From positions 186,001 to 250,000 of the forward strand of contig NZ_JARHTP010000014.1 in the NCBI RefSeq assembly GCF_029223485.1: 64,000 nt of DNA, read 5' to 3'. The notes under the pieces were generated by a model, which ran no database searches, had not been told where the DNA came from, and was given only the letters and a program-made list of their open reading frames with translations. Numbering within the stretch: position 1 is the first letter of the stretch; each line of letters begins with the position of its first letter. The DNA is from Streptomyces coacervatus (GTDB lineage: Bacteria > Actinomycetota > Actinomycetes > Streptomycetales > Streptomycetaceae). Position numbers and translations under genes: made by a program. Below, piece by piece: positions 1 to 8,673 of this stretch.

Positions 1-973
1 CAGCCGCGAGTACCCCCTGCACCTGTGGACCGCGGGCGCCGACTGGCTGCTCAAGCCCCTCGTCGACCACGACGAGACCAACGGCTCCAGGGATCCCCGT
101 ACCGCCCATGCACTCGCCCAAGTCGCCCTGTTCTACGAGGACTTCCTCACCCGGACCGACAAGGACGGCAATCTCGTCGTCGTCCCCTCCTACTCGCCCG
201 AGAACCGCCCCGCCAACGCCAGCTGGGGCGCGATCAACGCGGCCATGGACCTCTCGGCCGCCCGGCACGCCCTGCTGACCGCCGCCGACTACCACCCGGG
301 GCCGAACGGGGACCGCTGGCGCGCTCTCGCCGACCGGCTGCCGCCCCACCGCATCAACGCCGACGGCGCCCTCGCCGAATGGGCCTGGCCCGGCCTGGAC
401 GACACCTACGACCACCGCCACCTCAGCCACCTCTACGGCGTCTGGCCGCTCGACGAGATCAACCCGTACGACACCCCCGGCCTCGCGGCCGCCGCCCACC
501 GTGCCCTCGAACTGCGCGGTGCCGAGAACGACTCCGCCCACGGCCATCTCCACCACGCCCTCGTCGCCGCGCGCCTGCGCGACGGCGAACGGGTCGCGCA
601 CGCACTCGGCCAGGTCCTCAAGGGCGACTTCTTCCACGCCTCCCTGATGAGCGCGCACTACCCGAACCGCGACGTCTACAACGCCGACGCCGCGCACACC
701 CTCCCCGCCGTGCTGATCGAGATGCTCGTGCAGTCGACCCCGGACCGCCTGGTCCTGCTGCCCGCGCTCCCGATGGCGTACCCGAAAGGCCAACTCCTCG
801 GAATCCGCACCCGGTTCGGGGCGGAGCTCGACCTCACCTGGAATCCGCAGGAAACGACCGCGGTGCTGCGCCCCACCCGTAGCCACCGCGTCGAACTCAG
901 GACTTCCGCCGGCACCCGACCGCTCGATCTCGTCGCCGGAGAAGACCACGTCCTCGCCCTGGGGGCGTGGTAA
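1..973 (+). CDS. GH95 alpha-L-fucosidase, C-terminal part (5' end outside window)
   Basis: The window opens inside this gene; the reading frame is open from base 2 and 323 residues are visible. The fragment resembles the (alpha/alpha)6-barrel and C-terminal sheet of glycoside hydrolase family 95, with the blocks PSYSPENRP, ASWGAINAAMD and HRHLSHLYGVWPLDEINP, followed by a region rich in LLPALP-type strands. GH95 enzymes are inverting alpha-L-fucosidases or alpha-L-galactosidases that remove terminal sugars from xyloglucan and related glycans. The signal peptide, if any, is outside the window. The stop is 40 bases before a GH12 gene on the same strand, so the two may be cotranscribed. Family assignment is strong; the exact substrate is inferred from the neighbouring GH12 and GH31 genes. 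Confidence 0.85.
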   Translation, partial: SREYPLHLWTAGADWLLKPLVDHDETNGSRDPRTAHALAQVALFYEDFLTRTDKDGNLVVVPSYSPENRPANASWGAINAAMDLSAARHALLTAADYHPGPNGDRWRALADRLPPHRINADGALAEWAWPGLDDTYDHRHLSHLYGVWPLDEINPYDTPGLAAAAHRALELRGAENDSAHGHLHHALVAARLRDGERVAHALGQVLKGDFFHASLMSAHYPNRDVYNADAAHTLPAVLIEMLVQSTPDRLVLLPALPMAYPKGQLLGIRTRFGAELDLTWNPQETTAVLRPTRSHRVELRTSAGTRPLDLVAGEDHVLALGAW

Positions 974-1013
974 CCACCCCCGCAACTCCCCCCCACCCAT
1001 GGAAGGGACACCC

Positions 1014-1727
1014 ATGGCAAAGAGCACTCTTCGCAAGGTGACCATGGCCGTGCTGGCCCCGGCGATGGCCATCGGCGCCACCGTCGGCCTCGCGTCCGCC
1101 CCCGCCTCCGCGGCCGTCTGGAGCTCCTGCGCCCAGTACGGCAACACGACCCTGAACGGCTACACGCTCTACAACAACATCTGGGGCTCCGGCGCCGGCG
1201 CCCAGTGCATATGGGCCAACTCCGGCACCAACTGGGGCGTCAACGCCAACCACCCCAACACCAGCGGGATCAAGTCCTACCCGAACGCCAAGAAGGTGAT
1301 CAACAAGTCGATCACCTCGCTCGGTTCGCTCTCCAGCAGCTACAACGTCAGCGTCCCGTCGTCCGGCGCGTACAACACGTCGTACGACATCTGGGACAGC
1401 AACTACAAGTACGAGATCATGCTCTGGGTCAACAAGACCGGAGCCGTCGGCCCGCTCGGCACCTCGCAGGGCACCCTCACCCTCGGCGGTCACACCTGGA
1501 CCGTCTACAAGGGCAACAACGGCTCCAACGACGTGTTCTCGTTCGTCCGCACCTCGAACTCGTCCTCCGGCACCGTCAACGTCCTGCCGATCCTGAAGTG
1601 GATCAAGGACACCAAGGGCTGGTTCGGCAATGTGACCATCGGGGACTTCCAGTTCGGCTTCGAGATCACGTCCTCGTCCGGCGGCCTGGACTTCGTGGTC
1701 AACAGCGAGAGCGTCAGCAGCAGTTGA
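1014..1727 (+). CDS. Secreted GH12 endo-beta-1,4-glucanase/xyloglucanase
   Basis: A 237-residue protein with a Sec signal peptide (basic N-terminus, hydrophobic core, APASAA cleavage site near residue 34) followed by a jelly-roll GH12 domain. The nucleophile region is EIMLW at about residue 137 and the acid/base region is FGFEI near the C-terminus, in the order expected for a retaining GH12 enzyme. GH12 proteins cut beta-1,4-glucan or xyloglucan backbones outside the cell. The start at 1014 is preferred over an ATG at 999 because GGAAGGGA at 1001-1008 is then a ribosome binding site at normal distance. A second, more distant GH12 gene lies at 5802. Cellulase versus xyloglucanase cannot be decided from sequence alone. 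Confidence 0.88.
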   Translation: MAKSTLRKVTMAVLAPAMAIGATVGLASAPASAAVWSSCAQYGNTTLNGYTLYNNIWGSGAGAQCIWANSGTNWGVNANHPNTSGIKSYPNAKKVINKSITSLGSLSSSYNVSVPSSGAYNTSYDIWDSNYKYEIMLWVNKTGAVGPLGTSQGTLTLGGHTWTVYKGNNGSNDVFSFVRTSNSSSGTVNVLPILKWIKDTKGWFGNVTIGDFQFGFEITSSSGGLDFVVNSESVSSS

Positions 1728-1753
1728 CGTTGATGCGGGCGGGGTGGGGTTTG

Positions 1754-2344
1754 ATGGACCCCATGCGTATCCTCACCCCCCTCCGCAGCGCGCTGACGGC
1801 CGCTGCCGCCCTGCTCGCCATACCGGGCACCGCGGCAGCGGCACCCGCCTCCGTGGCTCCCGTATCCCCCTTGCAGCCGGTCGCCTCCCTCGCCGCCGAA
1901 CGCCTCGCCACCGCCGACCTGGTGGCCGCGGCCAAGTGGGGCACCGACAGCCCCATCGACGACCCCGCCCGCGAGCAGGTGGTCCTCGACACCGTCGCCG
2001 CACAGGCGAAGCAGATCGGCGCGGACCCCGACGAGATCCGCCGCATCTTCCGCGACCAGATCGAGGCGAACAAGGCCGTCCAGCGCGGCCTCTACGCCCG
2101 CTGGACCGCCCACCCCGACCAGGCCCCCACCACAAAGCCGGACCTGAACGTAGTCCGCCAGACCATCAACCGCATCAACACGGCCCTGGTCCAGTCCGTC
2201 GCCGACACGACACCGGAGCGCAGCGCCCTGACCTGCCGCCCCGAGCTCACAGTGGCGGTAATCGAGGTCCACTTCGAGAAACACCCGGACCTACTGCACA
2301 CCAAAGCCTTGGTCCGCTCCCTGGTCTCCGTCTGCCGCAGCTGA
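1754..2344 (+). CDS. Secreted chorismate mutase (AroQ-gamma type)
   Basis: A 196-residue protein with a signal peptide (hydrophobic stretch and AAAAPA cleavage region near residue 30) followed by an all-helical chorismate mutase domain. The block LATADLVAAAKWGTD, then DPAREQVVLDTVAAQA, then the helix containing FRDQIEANKAVQ, matches the exported AroQ-gamma class. The enzyme converts chorismate to prephenate; exported versions are known in actinobacteria, but their extracellular role is unclear. Two cysteines near the C-terminus (TCRPE and VCRS) could form the disulfide seen in this class. It begins 26 bases after the GH12 stop. GGGGTGGGG just before 1754 supports that start; an ATG at 1763 is also possible. 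Confidence 0.85.
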   Translation: MDPMRILTPLRSALTAAAALLAIPGTAAAAPASVAPVSPLQPVASLAAERLATADLVAAAKWGTDSPIDDPAREQVVLDTVAAQAKQIGADPDEIRRIFRDQIEANKAVQRGLYARWTAHPDQAPTTKPDLNVVRQTINRINTALVQSVADTTPERSALTCRPELTVAVIEVHFEKHPDLLHTKALVRSLVSVCRS

Positions 2345-2348
2345 GCTT

Positions 2349-2441
2349 TTAGGGGCGCGGGGCTGTATCGATATGCGGCTCCGCCGCGTGGGCGCGACCA
2401 GCCACGACGGCGCCGCGGTCGATCGACGACCGATCGCGGCA
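2349..2441 (+). repeat. Interspersed intergenic repeat, copy 1
   Basis: This is the first copy of a repeat that recurs at least eight times here. It starts with AGGGGCGCGGGGCTGTATCG, continues through CGGCTCCGCCGCGTGGGCGC and ACCAGCCACGACGGCGCC, and ends before the convergent GH31 stop. Its reverse complement aligns along its length with the copies at 35858-35978 and 36861-36980. It fills the gap between two convergent genes and its GC-rich palindromic segments could act as a terminator. Confidence 0.75.
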
Positions 2442-2445
2442 CTTC

Positions 2446-4494
2446 CTACGAAACAACAGGCAACTGCGCCCCGTTCCGCAAGAACAGCGGAATCCGATCC
2501 AACGGCGCATCGACAGTCACAGCCGCACCGCCCTCATACGTCTCTCCCGTCCACGTGTCGGTCCACGTGGCCCCCGCCGGAAGATACGTCGTCCGAGCCG
2601 TCGCGCCAGCGGTAAGCACCGGCGCCACCAGCAGATCCCCGCCGAAGAGATAAGCATCGTCGACCGACCAGGCCGCCTGGTCCTGAGGAAACTCCAGGAA
2701 CAGCGGCCGCATCACCGGCAACCCCTCCTCATGCGCCTCCCGCATGACCGACAGCACATACGGCGTCAGCCGCTCCCGCAGCCGCAGATACTTCTCCAGG
2801 ATCGCGCCGGCCTCCTCGCCGTACGACCACACCTCGTTGGGCCCGCCGGTCATCTCCGGCCCCAGCGGCATCCCCGGGTCACGGAACCCGTGCAGCCGCA
2901 TCAGCGGCGACAACGCACCGAACTGGAACCAGCGGACCATGACCTCGCGGTACGCCGGGTCGTCCGGGTCGCCGCCGTGGAAGCCGCCGATGTCCGTGTT
3001 CCACCAGGGGATGCCGGACAGCGCCGTGTTGAGCCCGGCCGCGATCTGCCGCCGCAGCGTCGGGAAGTCGGTGCCGATGTCGCCGGACCACAGCGCGGCG
3101 CCGTAGCGCTGACTCCCCGCCCACGCCGACCGGTTGAGGGTGACGACCTCCTCGCCCTCCGCGCGCAGACCCTCGTAGAAGGTGCGGGAGTTCTCGGCCG
3201 GGTAGATGTTGCCGACCTCCAACCCCGGGCCCGTCCAGTACCGCAGGTTCTCCTGGAAGCCGGGCTTCAGCTCCGGCTCGCAGGCGTCCAGCCAGAAGGC
3301 CGAAATGCCGTATGGGACAAGGTAGTTGTCACGAACCTTGGACCATACGAACTCACGCGCGTCGGGGTTCGTCGCGTCATAGAAGGCCACCTGGACCGTC
3401 GACGCGACCTCCTTGTCGGGCCAGTCGGCGTGCGCCATCGGCCCGTACTGCGTGCCGATGAAGTAGCCGCGCTGTTCCATGACCGGGTGGTTCTCGCTCA
3501 GCGGCGACACCGACGGCCAGACGCTGACCACCAGCTTGATGCCCAGTTCGTCCAGTTCCCGGACCATCGCCGCCGGGTCCGGCCACTCCGCGGGGTCGAA
3601 CTTCCACTCGCCCAGGTGCGTCCAGTGGAAGAAGTCGCAGACGATGGCGGAGATGGGCAGGTCCCGGCGCTTGTACTCCCTTGCCACGGCAAGGAGTTCG
3701 TCCTGTGTGCGGTAGCGCAGCTTGCACTGCCAGAAGCCCGCCGCCCACTCCGGCAGCATCGGCGTACGGCCCGTCACCGCGCTGTAGCGGCGCTGGCCGT
3801 CGGCCGGGGTGCCCGCGGTGATCCAGTAGTCGATCTGCCGGGCGGAGTCGGCGACCCACCGGGTCCCGTTCCCCGCCAGCTCCACACGGCCGATCGCCGG
3901 GTTGTTCCACAGCAATGTGTAGCCGCGGCTCGACGACAGCACCGGGATGCCGACCTCGGCATTGCGCTGGACCAGGTCGAGGACCAGGCCCTTCTGGTCG
4001 AGCCGGCCGTGCTGGTGCTGGCCGAGGCCGTACAGTTTCTCGTCGTCGTAGGCGGCGAAGCGCTGCTCCAGGCGGTGGTGGCCGTTGCCGACGGCCGTGT
4101 ACAACCGGGATCCCGGCCACCAGAAGTGGGCGCGTTCCTCGGCCAGCACCTCGCTGCCGTCGTCCGTGCGCAGGAAGCGGATCAGGCCCTCGGCGCTCAC
4201 CTCCACGGTGAGGCCGCCGACGGTCAACAGCCCTTCCCCGTCACCGATCTTGATGCTGCTCTCGGTGGCCGGCGCCGCGTCGAGCAGAGCGCCCGGCAGG
4301 CCCTCAAGGATCGGGCCGCCGAGCCGGGCCCGCACCCGGACCGCGTCCGGACCCCACGGCTCGATACGGAGGGTCTCCTGACGGCCGCTCCACTCCAGCG
4401 CGCCGTCCCGCTCCCGGAAGGTGCCGACGGTGGGGGACGACTGGGCGAGGCCGGCGGTGCCTTGACTGGTCTGGTTTTCGGCAGGCTGGTTCAC
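2446..4494 (-). CDS. GH31 alpha-xylosidase/alpha-glucosidase, cytoplasmic
   Basis: A 682-residue family 31 glycoside hydrolase without a signal peptide. Visible in order are an N-terminal beta-sandwich with YGLGQHQHGRLDQKG, the TIM barrel with AAGFWQCKLRYRTQDELL and VCDFFHWTHLGEWKFDP, the catalytic nucleophile block FWLDACEPELKPG, the acid/base region WSGDIGTDFPTLRRQIAAGL, and a C-terminal beta domain. The WLDACEPE form is typical of bacterial XylS-like alpha-xylosidases, which remove xylose from the non-reducing end of xyloglucan oligosaccharides. The start is the GTG at 4494: GGGAG lies about eight bases upstream, and the upstream ATG at 4536 has no such site. The LacI gene lies 54 bases upstream on the same strand. 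Confidence 0.87.
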   Translation of the reverse strand: MNQPAENQTSQGTAGLAQSSPTVGTFRERDGALEWSGRQETLRIEPWGPDAVRVRARLGGPILEGLPGALLDAAPATESSIKIGDGEGLLTVGGLTVEVSAEGLIRFLRTDDGSEVLAEERAHFWWPGSRLYTAVGNGHHRLEQRFAAYDDEKLYGLGQHQHGRLDQKGLVLDLVQRNAEVGIPVLSSSRGYTLLWNNPAIGRVELAGNGTRWVADSARQIDYWITAGTPADGQRRYSAVTGRTPMLPEWAAGFWQCKLRYRTQDELLAVAREYKRRDLPISAIVCDFFHWTHLGEWKFDPAEWPDPAAMVRELDELGIKLVVSVWPSVSPLSENHPVMEQRGYFIGTQYGPMAHADWPDKEVASTVQVAFYDATNPDAREFVWSKVRDNYLVPYGISAFWLDACEPELKPGFQENLRYWTGPGLEVGNIYPAENSRTFYEGLRAEGEEVVTLNRSAWAGSQRYGAALWSGDIGTDFPTLRRQIAAGLNTALSGIPWWNTDIGGFHGGDPDDPAYREVMVRWFQFGALSPLMRLHGFRDPGMPLGPEMTGGPNEVWSYGEEAGAILEKYLRLRERLTPYVLSVMREAHEEGLPVMRPLFLEFPQDQAAWSVDDAYLFGGDLLVAPVLTAGATARTTYLPAGATWTDTWTGETYEGGAAVTVDAPLDRIPLFLRNGAQLPVVS

Positions 4495-4548
4495 GAAGGG
4501 TGCTCCCGAAAGGACATAAGGGTGCCCGGAGGGCACGGAAGAGCGGGG

Positions 4549-5565
4549 TCAGGAAGTACCGGAGGGCGCCGGACCCGTGCTCGCCCGCACCGTCAACTCC
4601 GGTGCGATCAGCACGACTTCGTCCGTTCCGTGGCCGTCGAGCTTGGCGACCAGATGCTCCACGGCATGACGGCCCATCTCCTGTGCGGGGATGGCGACCG
4701 ACGTCAGCCGCACCGAGGCCTGCACGGCGACCTGCTCGGGGCAGACCGCGACCACGGACACGTCCTCGGGCACGGCACGGCCCTGCTGGCGCAGCAGGGC
4801 GAGCAGCGGCTCCACCGCCGACTCGTTCTGCACGACGAACCCGGAGGTCGCCGGGCGCTCGTCGAGGATGCGGGCGAGCGTGACGGCCATCGCGTCGTAC
4901 CCGCCCTCGCACGGCCGGTGCAACAGCCGTACGCCCAACTCCTGGGCGCGGGACCGGAGTCCGTCGAGCGTGCGCTCGGCAAAACCGGTGTGCCGCTCGT
5001 AGACGGCGGGCGCCTCTCCTATGACAGCGATGTCGCGGTGACCGAGCATCGCGAGGTGCTCCACGCACAGCGCGCCCGTCGCCCTGAAGTCCAGGTCGAC
5101 ACAGGTGAGTCCGGTGGTGTCGGCCGGCAGCCCGATCAGGACCGACGGTTGATCCGTCCCCCGCAGCAACGGCAGCCGCTCGTCGTCGAGTTCGACGTCC
5201 ATCAGGATCATCGCGTCGGCGAGCCCGCTGCCGGTGACCCGGCGCACCGCGTCGGGGCCCTCCTCGCCGGTCAGCAGCAGGACGTCGTAACCGTGCGTGC
5301 GGGCCGTGGTGGCGACCGCGATGGCGATCTCCATCATCACCGGTACGTACATGTCGGTGCGCAGCGGGATCATCAGCGCGATGATGTTCGACTTGTTGCT
5401 GGCCAGGGCTCGCGCGCCCGCGTTCGGGTGGTAGCCGAGCTCGCGGATGGACTGCTCGACCCGCTGCCGGGTGGTCGTGGAGATGGACCGCTTGCCGCTG
5501 AGGACATAGCTCACCGTGCTCGCCGAGACTCCGGCGTGCTGGGCGACCTCGGCGAGGGTGACCAT
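4549..5565 (-). CDS. LacI-family transcriptional repressor of the glycosidase cluster
   Basis: A 338-residue LacI/GalR regulator. The N-terminal helix-turn-helix is clear (VTLAEVAQHAGVSASTVSYVL), followed by the hinge helix RALASNKSN and a periplasmic-binding-protein-like effector domain ending in VRASTGPAPSGTS. The ATG at 5565 is chosen over the one at 5577 because GGAG sits seven bases upstream. Two palindromes with the GAAGCGCTTC core lie at 5581 and 5671 in the divergent promoter. It is therefore probably an autoregulated, sugar-responsive repressor of the GH31 gene and the divergent GH12 gene. The inducer is unknown; a xyloglucan-derived oligosaccharide is the natural guess from the neighbours. 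Confidence 0.9.
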   Translation of the reverse strand: MVTLAEVAQHAGVSASTVSYVLSGKRSISTTTRQRVEQSIRELGYHPNAGARALASNKSNIIALMIPLRTDMYVPVMMEIAIAVATTARTHGYDVLLLTGEEGPDAVRRVTGSGLADAMILMDVELDDERLPLLRGTDQPSVLIGLPADTTGLTCVDLDFRATGALCVEHLAMLGHRDIAVIGEAPAVYERHTGFAERTLDGLRSRAQELGVRLLHRPCEGGYDAMAVTLARILDERPATSGFVVQNESAVEPLLALLRQQGRAVPEDVSVVAVCPEQVAVQASVRLTSVAIPAQEMGRHAVEHLVAKLDGHGTDEVVLIAPELTVRASTGPAPSGTS

Positions 5566-5580
5566 CCAGCTCTCCAAGCG

Positions 5581-5598
5581 GTGTGAAGCGCTTCGACA
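5581..5598. promoter_or_regulatory. LacI-type operator, proximal to the repressor gene
   Basis: GTGTGAAGCGCTTCGACA is a partial palindrome around GAAGCGCTTC. It shares GAAGCGCTTCGACA (14 bases) with the perfect palindrome at 5671-5688. It lies about 20 bases upstream of the LacI start, suitable for autorepression. Confidence 0.7.
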
Positions 5599-5670
5599 GT
5601 GCGCATTGCGAACAGGGGCGGGTGGGGGTGGTTCGACACTAGCTTCTCGCAGGAGCGGGTGTCCATAGGT

Positions 5671-5688
5671 TGTCGAAGCGCTTCGACA
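5671..5688. promoter_or_regulatory. LacI-type operator, perfect 18-bp palindrome
   Basis: TGTCGAAGCGCTTCGACA reads the same on both strands and has the central AGCGCT seen in LacI-family operators. Its centre is 90 bases from the other operator centre, about 8.6 helical turns, so looping between the two is possible. It lies 114 bases before the divergent GH12 start. Confidence 0.8.
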
Positions 5689-5801
5689 GCTTTCTTTTCC
5701 GGCGTGTTGTTTTGGTGTTGCTTCACGGAGCGCGGCAACCTGCCCGGCCGTCGGCGGCCACTGAGTGGTCGTACCCGAACCGTCCCCCGGAAGGACCCCC
5801 G

Positions 5802-6611
5802 ATGCAACACCGCAGACCGCGTCTGTCCAAGAAGGCGAAGACCCTTGTCGCCTCCGCGGTCGCCCTCGCGGCCGCCGCCGGCGTCACCGTCGCGCAGGCG
5901 GGCGAGACGGACAAGAAGTGCACGGCCTTCGACACGATCACGCTCGGCAAGTACTACGTCAACAACAACCTCTGGAACCAGGACAAGGCCACCGGCAGCC
6001 AGTGCGTCTGGGGGAACTCGCAGTCCGGCTCGACGATCTCCTGGGGCACGAACTACAGCTGGGCCAACAACAGCAAGGGCACCGACTCCGACGTGAAGAC
6101 GTACGCGAGCACGGTCCTCGGCTGGCACTGGGGCTGGAAGGTCGACAAGGCGTCCACCGGGCTGCCGATCCGCGTCGGCGACCGCAAGAAGGTCACGACC
6201 AGCTGGGACTTCTCGCTGAGCTCGAACCCCGGGACCCTCAACGTCTCGTACGACCTGTGGCTGCACGCCAAGAACAACGCGGACTGGCAGGACCGGCCCA
6301 CCGACGAGATCATGGTCTGGCTCAACCGGCAGGGCGGCGCGGGCCCCCTCGGCACCAAGTACGGCAGCGTCAGCCTCGGCGGCACGATGTGGGACCTCTA
6401 CCAGGGCAACATCGGCTGGAACGTCTACTCCTTCGTCCGTCGCACCAACACCACCAGGTCCACCCTCGACCTGGACGCCTTCACCCAGGCACTCGTACGG
6501 CGCAAGCTCCTCGGCAACGACAAATACGTCTCCGGCATCGAGTCCGGCACCGAGGTCTTCAAGGGCACGGGCCGTCTGGACACCAGGTCGTACTCGGTCG
6601 ACATCGGCTGA
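5802..6611 (+). CDS. Exported GH12 endoglucanase/xyloglucanase, second copy
   Basis: A 269-residue GH12 protein. The N-terminus has a basic stretch and an Ala/Val-rich core ending near AQAGE, consistent with a signal peptide. The nucleophile block is DEIMVWLNRQGG and the acid/base block is ESGTEVFKGTG near the C-terminus. The region WHWGWKV and the neighbouring loops differ from the copy at 1014, so the two are diverged paralogues rather than a recent duplication. The start at 5802 follows GGAAGGA at 5789-5795. It is divergent from the LacI gene and the 236-base gap holds both operators, so it is probably induced together with the GH31 gene. Confidence 0.87.
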   Translation: MQHRRPRLSKKAKTLVASAVALAAAAGVTVAQAGETDKKCTAFDTITLGKYYVNNNLWNQDKATGSQCVWGNSQSGSTISWGTNYSWANNSKGTDSDVKTYASTVLGWHWGWKVDKASTGLPIRVGDRKKVTTSWDFSLSSNPGTLNVSYDLWLHAKNNADWQDRPTDEIMVWLNRQGGAGPLGTKYGSVSLGGTMWDLYQGNIGWNVYSFVRRTNTTRSTLDLDAFTQALVRRKLLGNDKYVSGIESGTEVFKGTGRLDTRSYSVDIG

Positions 6612-6684
6612 ACGACTGCGCAAAGGGTGGTGAGGTGGGCCGGGATCGGGTACATACGATCGGGTAGCACCGGTCGGTAACCAA

Positions 6685-6720
6685 TTACGGTCCAAGATCC
6701 CGTTACGGTCAAGGATCCCG
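6685..6720 (+). repeat. Tandem 18-bp direct repeat upstream of acyl-CoA dehydrogenase
   Basis: TTACGGTCCAAGATCCCG at 6685-6702 is followed directly by TTACGGTCAAGGATCCCG at 6703-6720, with two differences in 18. It sits 21 bases before the coding start and could be a regulator site. Confidence 0.6.
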
Positions 6721-6741
6721 ATTCGCGGCGAGGTGAGCCTC

Positions 6742-8673
6742 ATGTCCGCCAGCCCCACCAAACCAACCGTCTCCGAACGTGAGGCCCGCCAGGTGGCGGA
6801 GGCGGCCCGGGAACAGGAATGGCGCAAGCCCAGCTTCGCCAAGGAACTGTTCCTCGGCCGTTTCCGCCTCGACCTCATCCACCCGCACCCCACCCCCTCC
6901 ATCGAGGACGTGCAGCGCGGCGAGGAGTTCCTCGCCAAGCTCCGCGACTTCTGCGAGACGAAGGTGGACGGGGCGCTGATCGAGCGCGAGGCCCAGATCC
7001 CCGACGAGGTCATCAACGGCCTCAAGGAGATCGGCGCCCTCGGCATGAAGATCGACACCAAGTACGGCGGCCTCGGCCTCACCCAGGTGTACTACAACAA
7101 GGCGCTCGCGCTGGCGGGCTCGGCCTGCCCGGCGATCGGCGTACTGCTGTCGGCGCACCAGTCGATCGGCGTACCGCAGCCGCTCAAGCTGTTCGGCACG
7201 CAGGAACAGAAGGAGCAGTTCCTGCCGAGGTGCGCCCGCACCGACATCAGCGCGTTCCTGCTGACCGAGCCGGATGTCGGCTCGGACCCCGCTCGCCTCG
7301 CCACCTCCGCCGTACCGGACGGGGACGACTACGTCCTCGACGGCGTGAAGCTGTGGACCACGAACGGCGTGGTCGCGGACCTGCTGGTCGTCATGGCCCG
7401 CGTGCCCAAGAGCGAGGGTCACAAGGGCGGCATCACCGCCTTCGTCGTCGAGACCAACTCGCCCGGGATCACCGTCGAGAACCGCAACGCCTTCATGGGC
7501 CTGCGCGGCATCGAGAACGGCGTCACCCGCTTCCACCAGGTCCGGGTCCCGGCGGCGAACCGTATCGGCCCGGAGGGCGCGGGCCTCAAGATCGCGCTCA
7601 CGACGCTGAACACCGGCCGGTTGTCCCTCCCCGCGTCCTGCGTCGCGGCCGGCAAGTGGTGTCTGAAGATCGCCCGTGAGTGGTCGGCGGCCCGTGAGCA
7701 GTGGGGCAAGCCCATCGCCCATCACGAGGCGGTCGGCTCGAAGATCTCCTTCATCGCGGCGACGACCTTCGCCCTGGAGGCCGTACTGGACCTGTCCTCG
7801 CAGATGGCGGACGAGAACCGCAACGACATCCGCATCGAGGGCGCCCTGGCCAAGCTCTTCTCCTCGGAGATGGCCTGGCTCATCGCCGACGAACTCGTCC
7901 AGATCCGCGGCGGCCGCGGCTTCGAGACGGCGGCCTCCCTGGCCGCCCGCGGCGAACGGGCCGTACCCGCCGAACAGGTCCTGCGCGACCTGCGCATCAA
8001 CCGCATCTTCGAGGGCTCGACGGAGATCATGCACCTCCTCATCGCCCGCGAGGCGGTCGACGCCCACCTCACCGTGGCCGGCGACCTCATCGACCCCGAG
8101 AAGTCCCTGCAGGAGAAGGCGAAGGCGGGCGCGAACGCGGGCGTCTTCTACGCCAAGTGGCTCCCGAAGCTCGTCGCGGGACCGGGGCAACTCCCGGTCT
8201 CCTACGGCGAGTTCAAGCACGGCGTCGATCTCGCCCCGCACCTGCGCTACGTCGAACGGCACGCCCGCAAGCTGGCCCGCTCCACCTTCTACGCCATGTC
8301 CCGCTGGCAGGGGAAGATGGAGACCAAGCAGGGCTTCCTCGGCCGGATCGTCGACATCGGCGCGGAGCTCTTCGCGATGAGCGCGGCCTGCGTACGGGCC
8401 GAACTCCTGCGCAGCCAGGGCGAGCACGGCCGTGAGGCCTACCAGCTGGCCGACGTCTTCTGCCGGCAGTCCCGCATCCGCGTCGAGGAGCTCTTCGACC
8501 GCCTGTGGACCAACACCGACGACCTCGACCGCAAGCTGGTCAAGGGCATCATGTCGGGCACGTACGAGTGGCTGGAGGAGGGCATCGTCGACCCCTCGGG
8601 CGAGGGACCGTGGATCGCCGCGGCGGACCCCGGGCCCTCGGCGAAGGACAACCTGCACCGCCCCATCAGCTGA
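6742..8673 (+). CDS. Acyl-CoA dehydrogenase (VLCAD/FadE-like)
   Basis: A 643-residue flavoprotein catalysing the first, FAD-dependent alpha,beta-dehydrogenation of acyl-CoA in beta-oxidation. The acyl-CoA dehydrogenase N-terminal, middle and C-terminal domains are visible: GLKEIGALGMKIDTKYGGLG, then AFLLTEPDVGSDPARL, then GRLSLPASCVAAGKWCLK, then the catalytic-glutamate block RIFEGSTEIMHLLIA. About 200 further residues after this core resemble the C-terminal extension of VLCAD/ACAD9-like enzymes, suggesting longer-chain substrates and possible membrane association. The ATG at 6742 is chosen because GAGGTGAG directly upstream is a good ribosome binding site. It appears monocistronic. Confidence 0.88.
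   Translation: MSASPTKPTVSEREARQVAEAAREQEWRKPSFAKELFLGRFRLDLIHPHPTPSIEDVQRGEEFLAKLRDFCETKVDGALIEREAQIPDEVINGLKEIGALGMKIDTKYGGLGLTQVYYNKALALAGSACPAIGVLLSAHQSIGVPQPLKLFGTQEQKEQFLPRCARTDISAFLLTEPDVGSDPARLATSAVPDGDDYVLDGVKLWTTNGVVADLLVVMARVPKSEGHKGGITAFVVETNSPGITVENRNAFMGLRGIENGVTRFHQVRVPAANRIGPEGAGLKIALTTLNTGRLSLPASCVAAGKWCLKIAREWSAAREQWGKPIAHHEAVGSKISFIAATTFALEAVLDLSSQMADENRNDIRIEGALAKLFSSEMAWLIADELVQIRGGRGFETAASLAARGERAVPAEQVLRDLRINRIFEGSTEIMHLLIAREAVDAHLTVAGDLIDPEKSLQEKAKAGANAGVFYAKWLPKLVAGPGQLPVSYGEFKHGVDLAPHLRYVERHARKLARSTFYAMSRWQGKMETKQGFLGRIVDIGAELFAMSAACVRAELLRSQGEHGREAYQLADVFCRQSRIRVEELFDRLWTNTDDLDRKLVKGIMSGTYEWLEEGIVDPSGEGPWIAAADPGPSAKDNLHRPIS

Noticed and set aside
2731..5586. A 951-codon plus-strand frame opposite GH31 and LacI
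   Set aside because: High GC in third positions creates long antisense frames; it spans two real minus-strand genes and has no domain.
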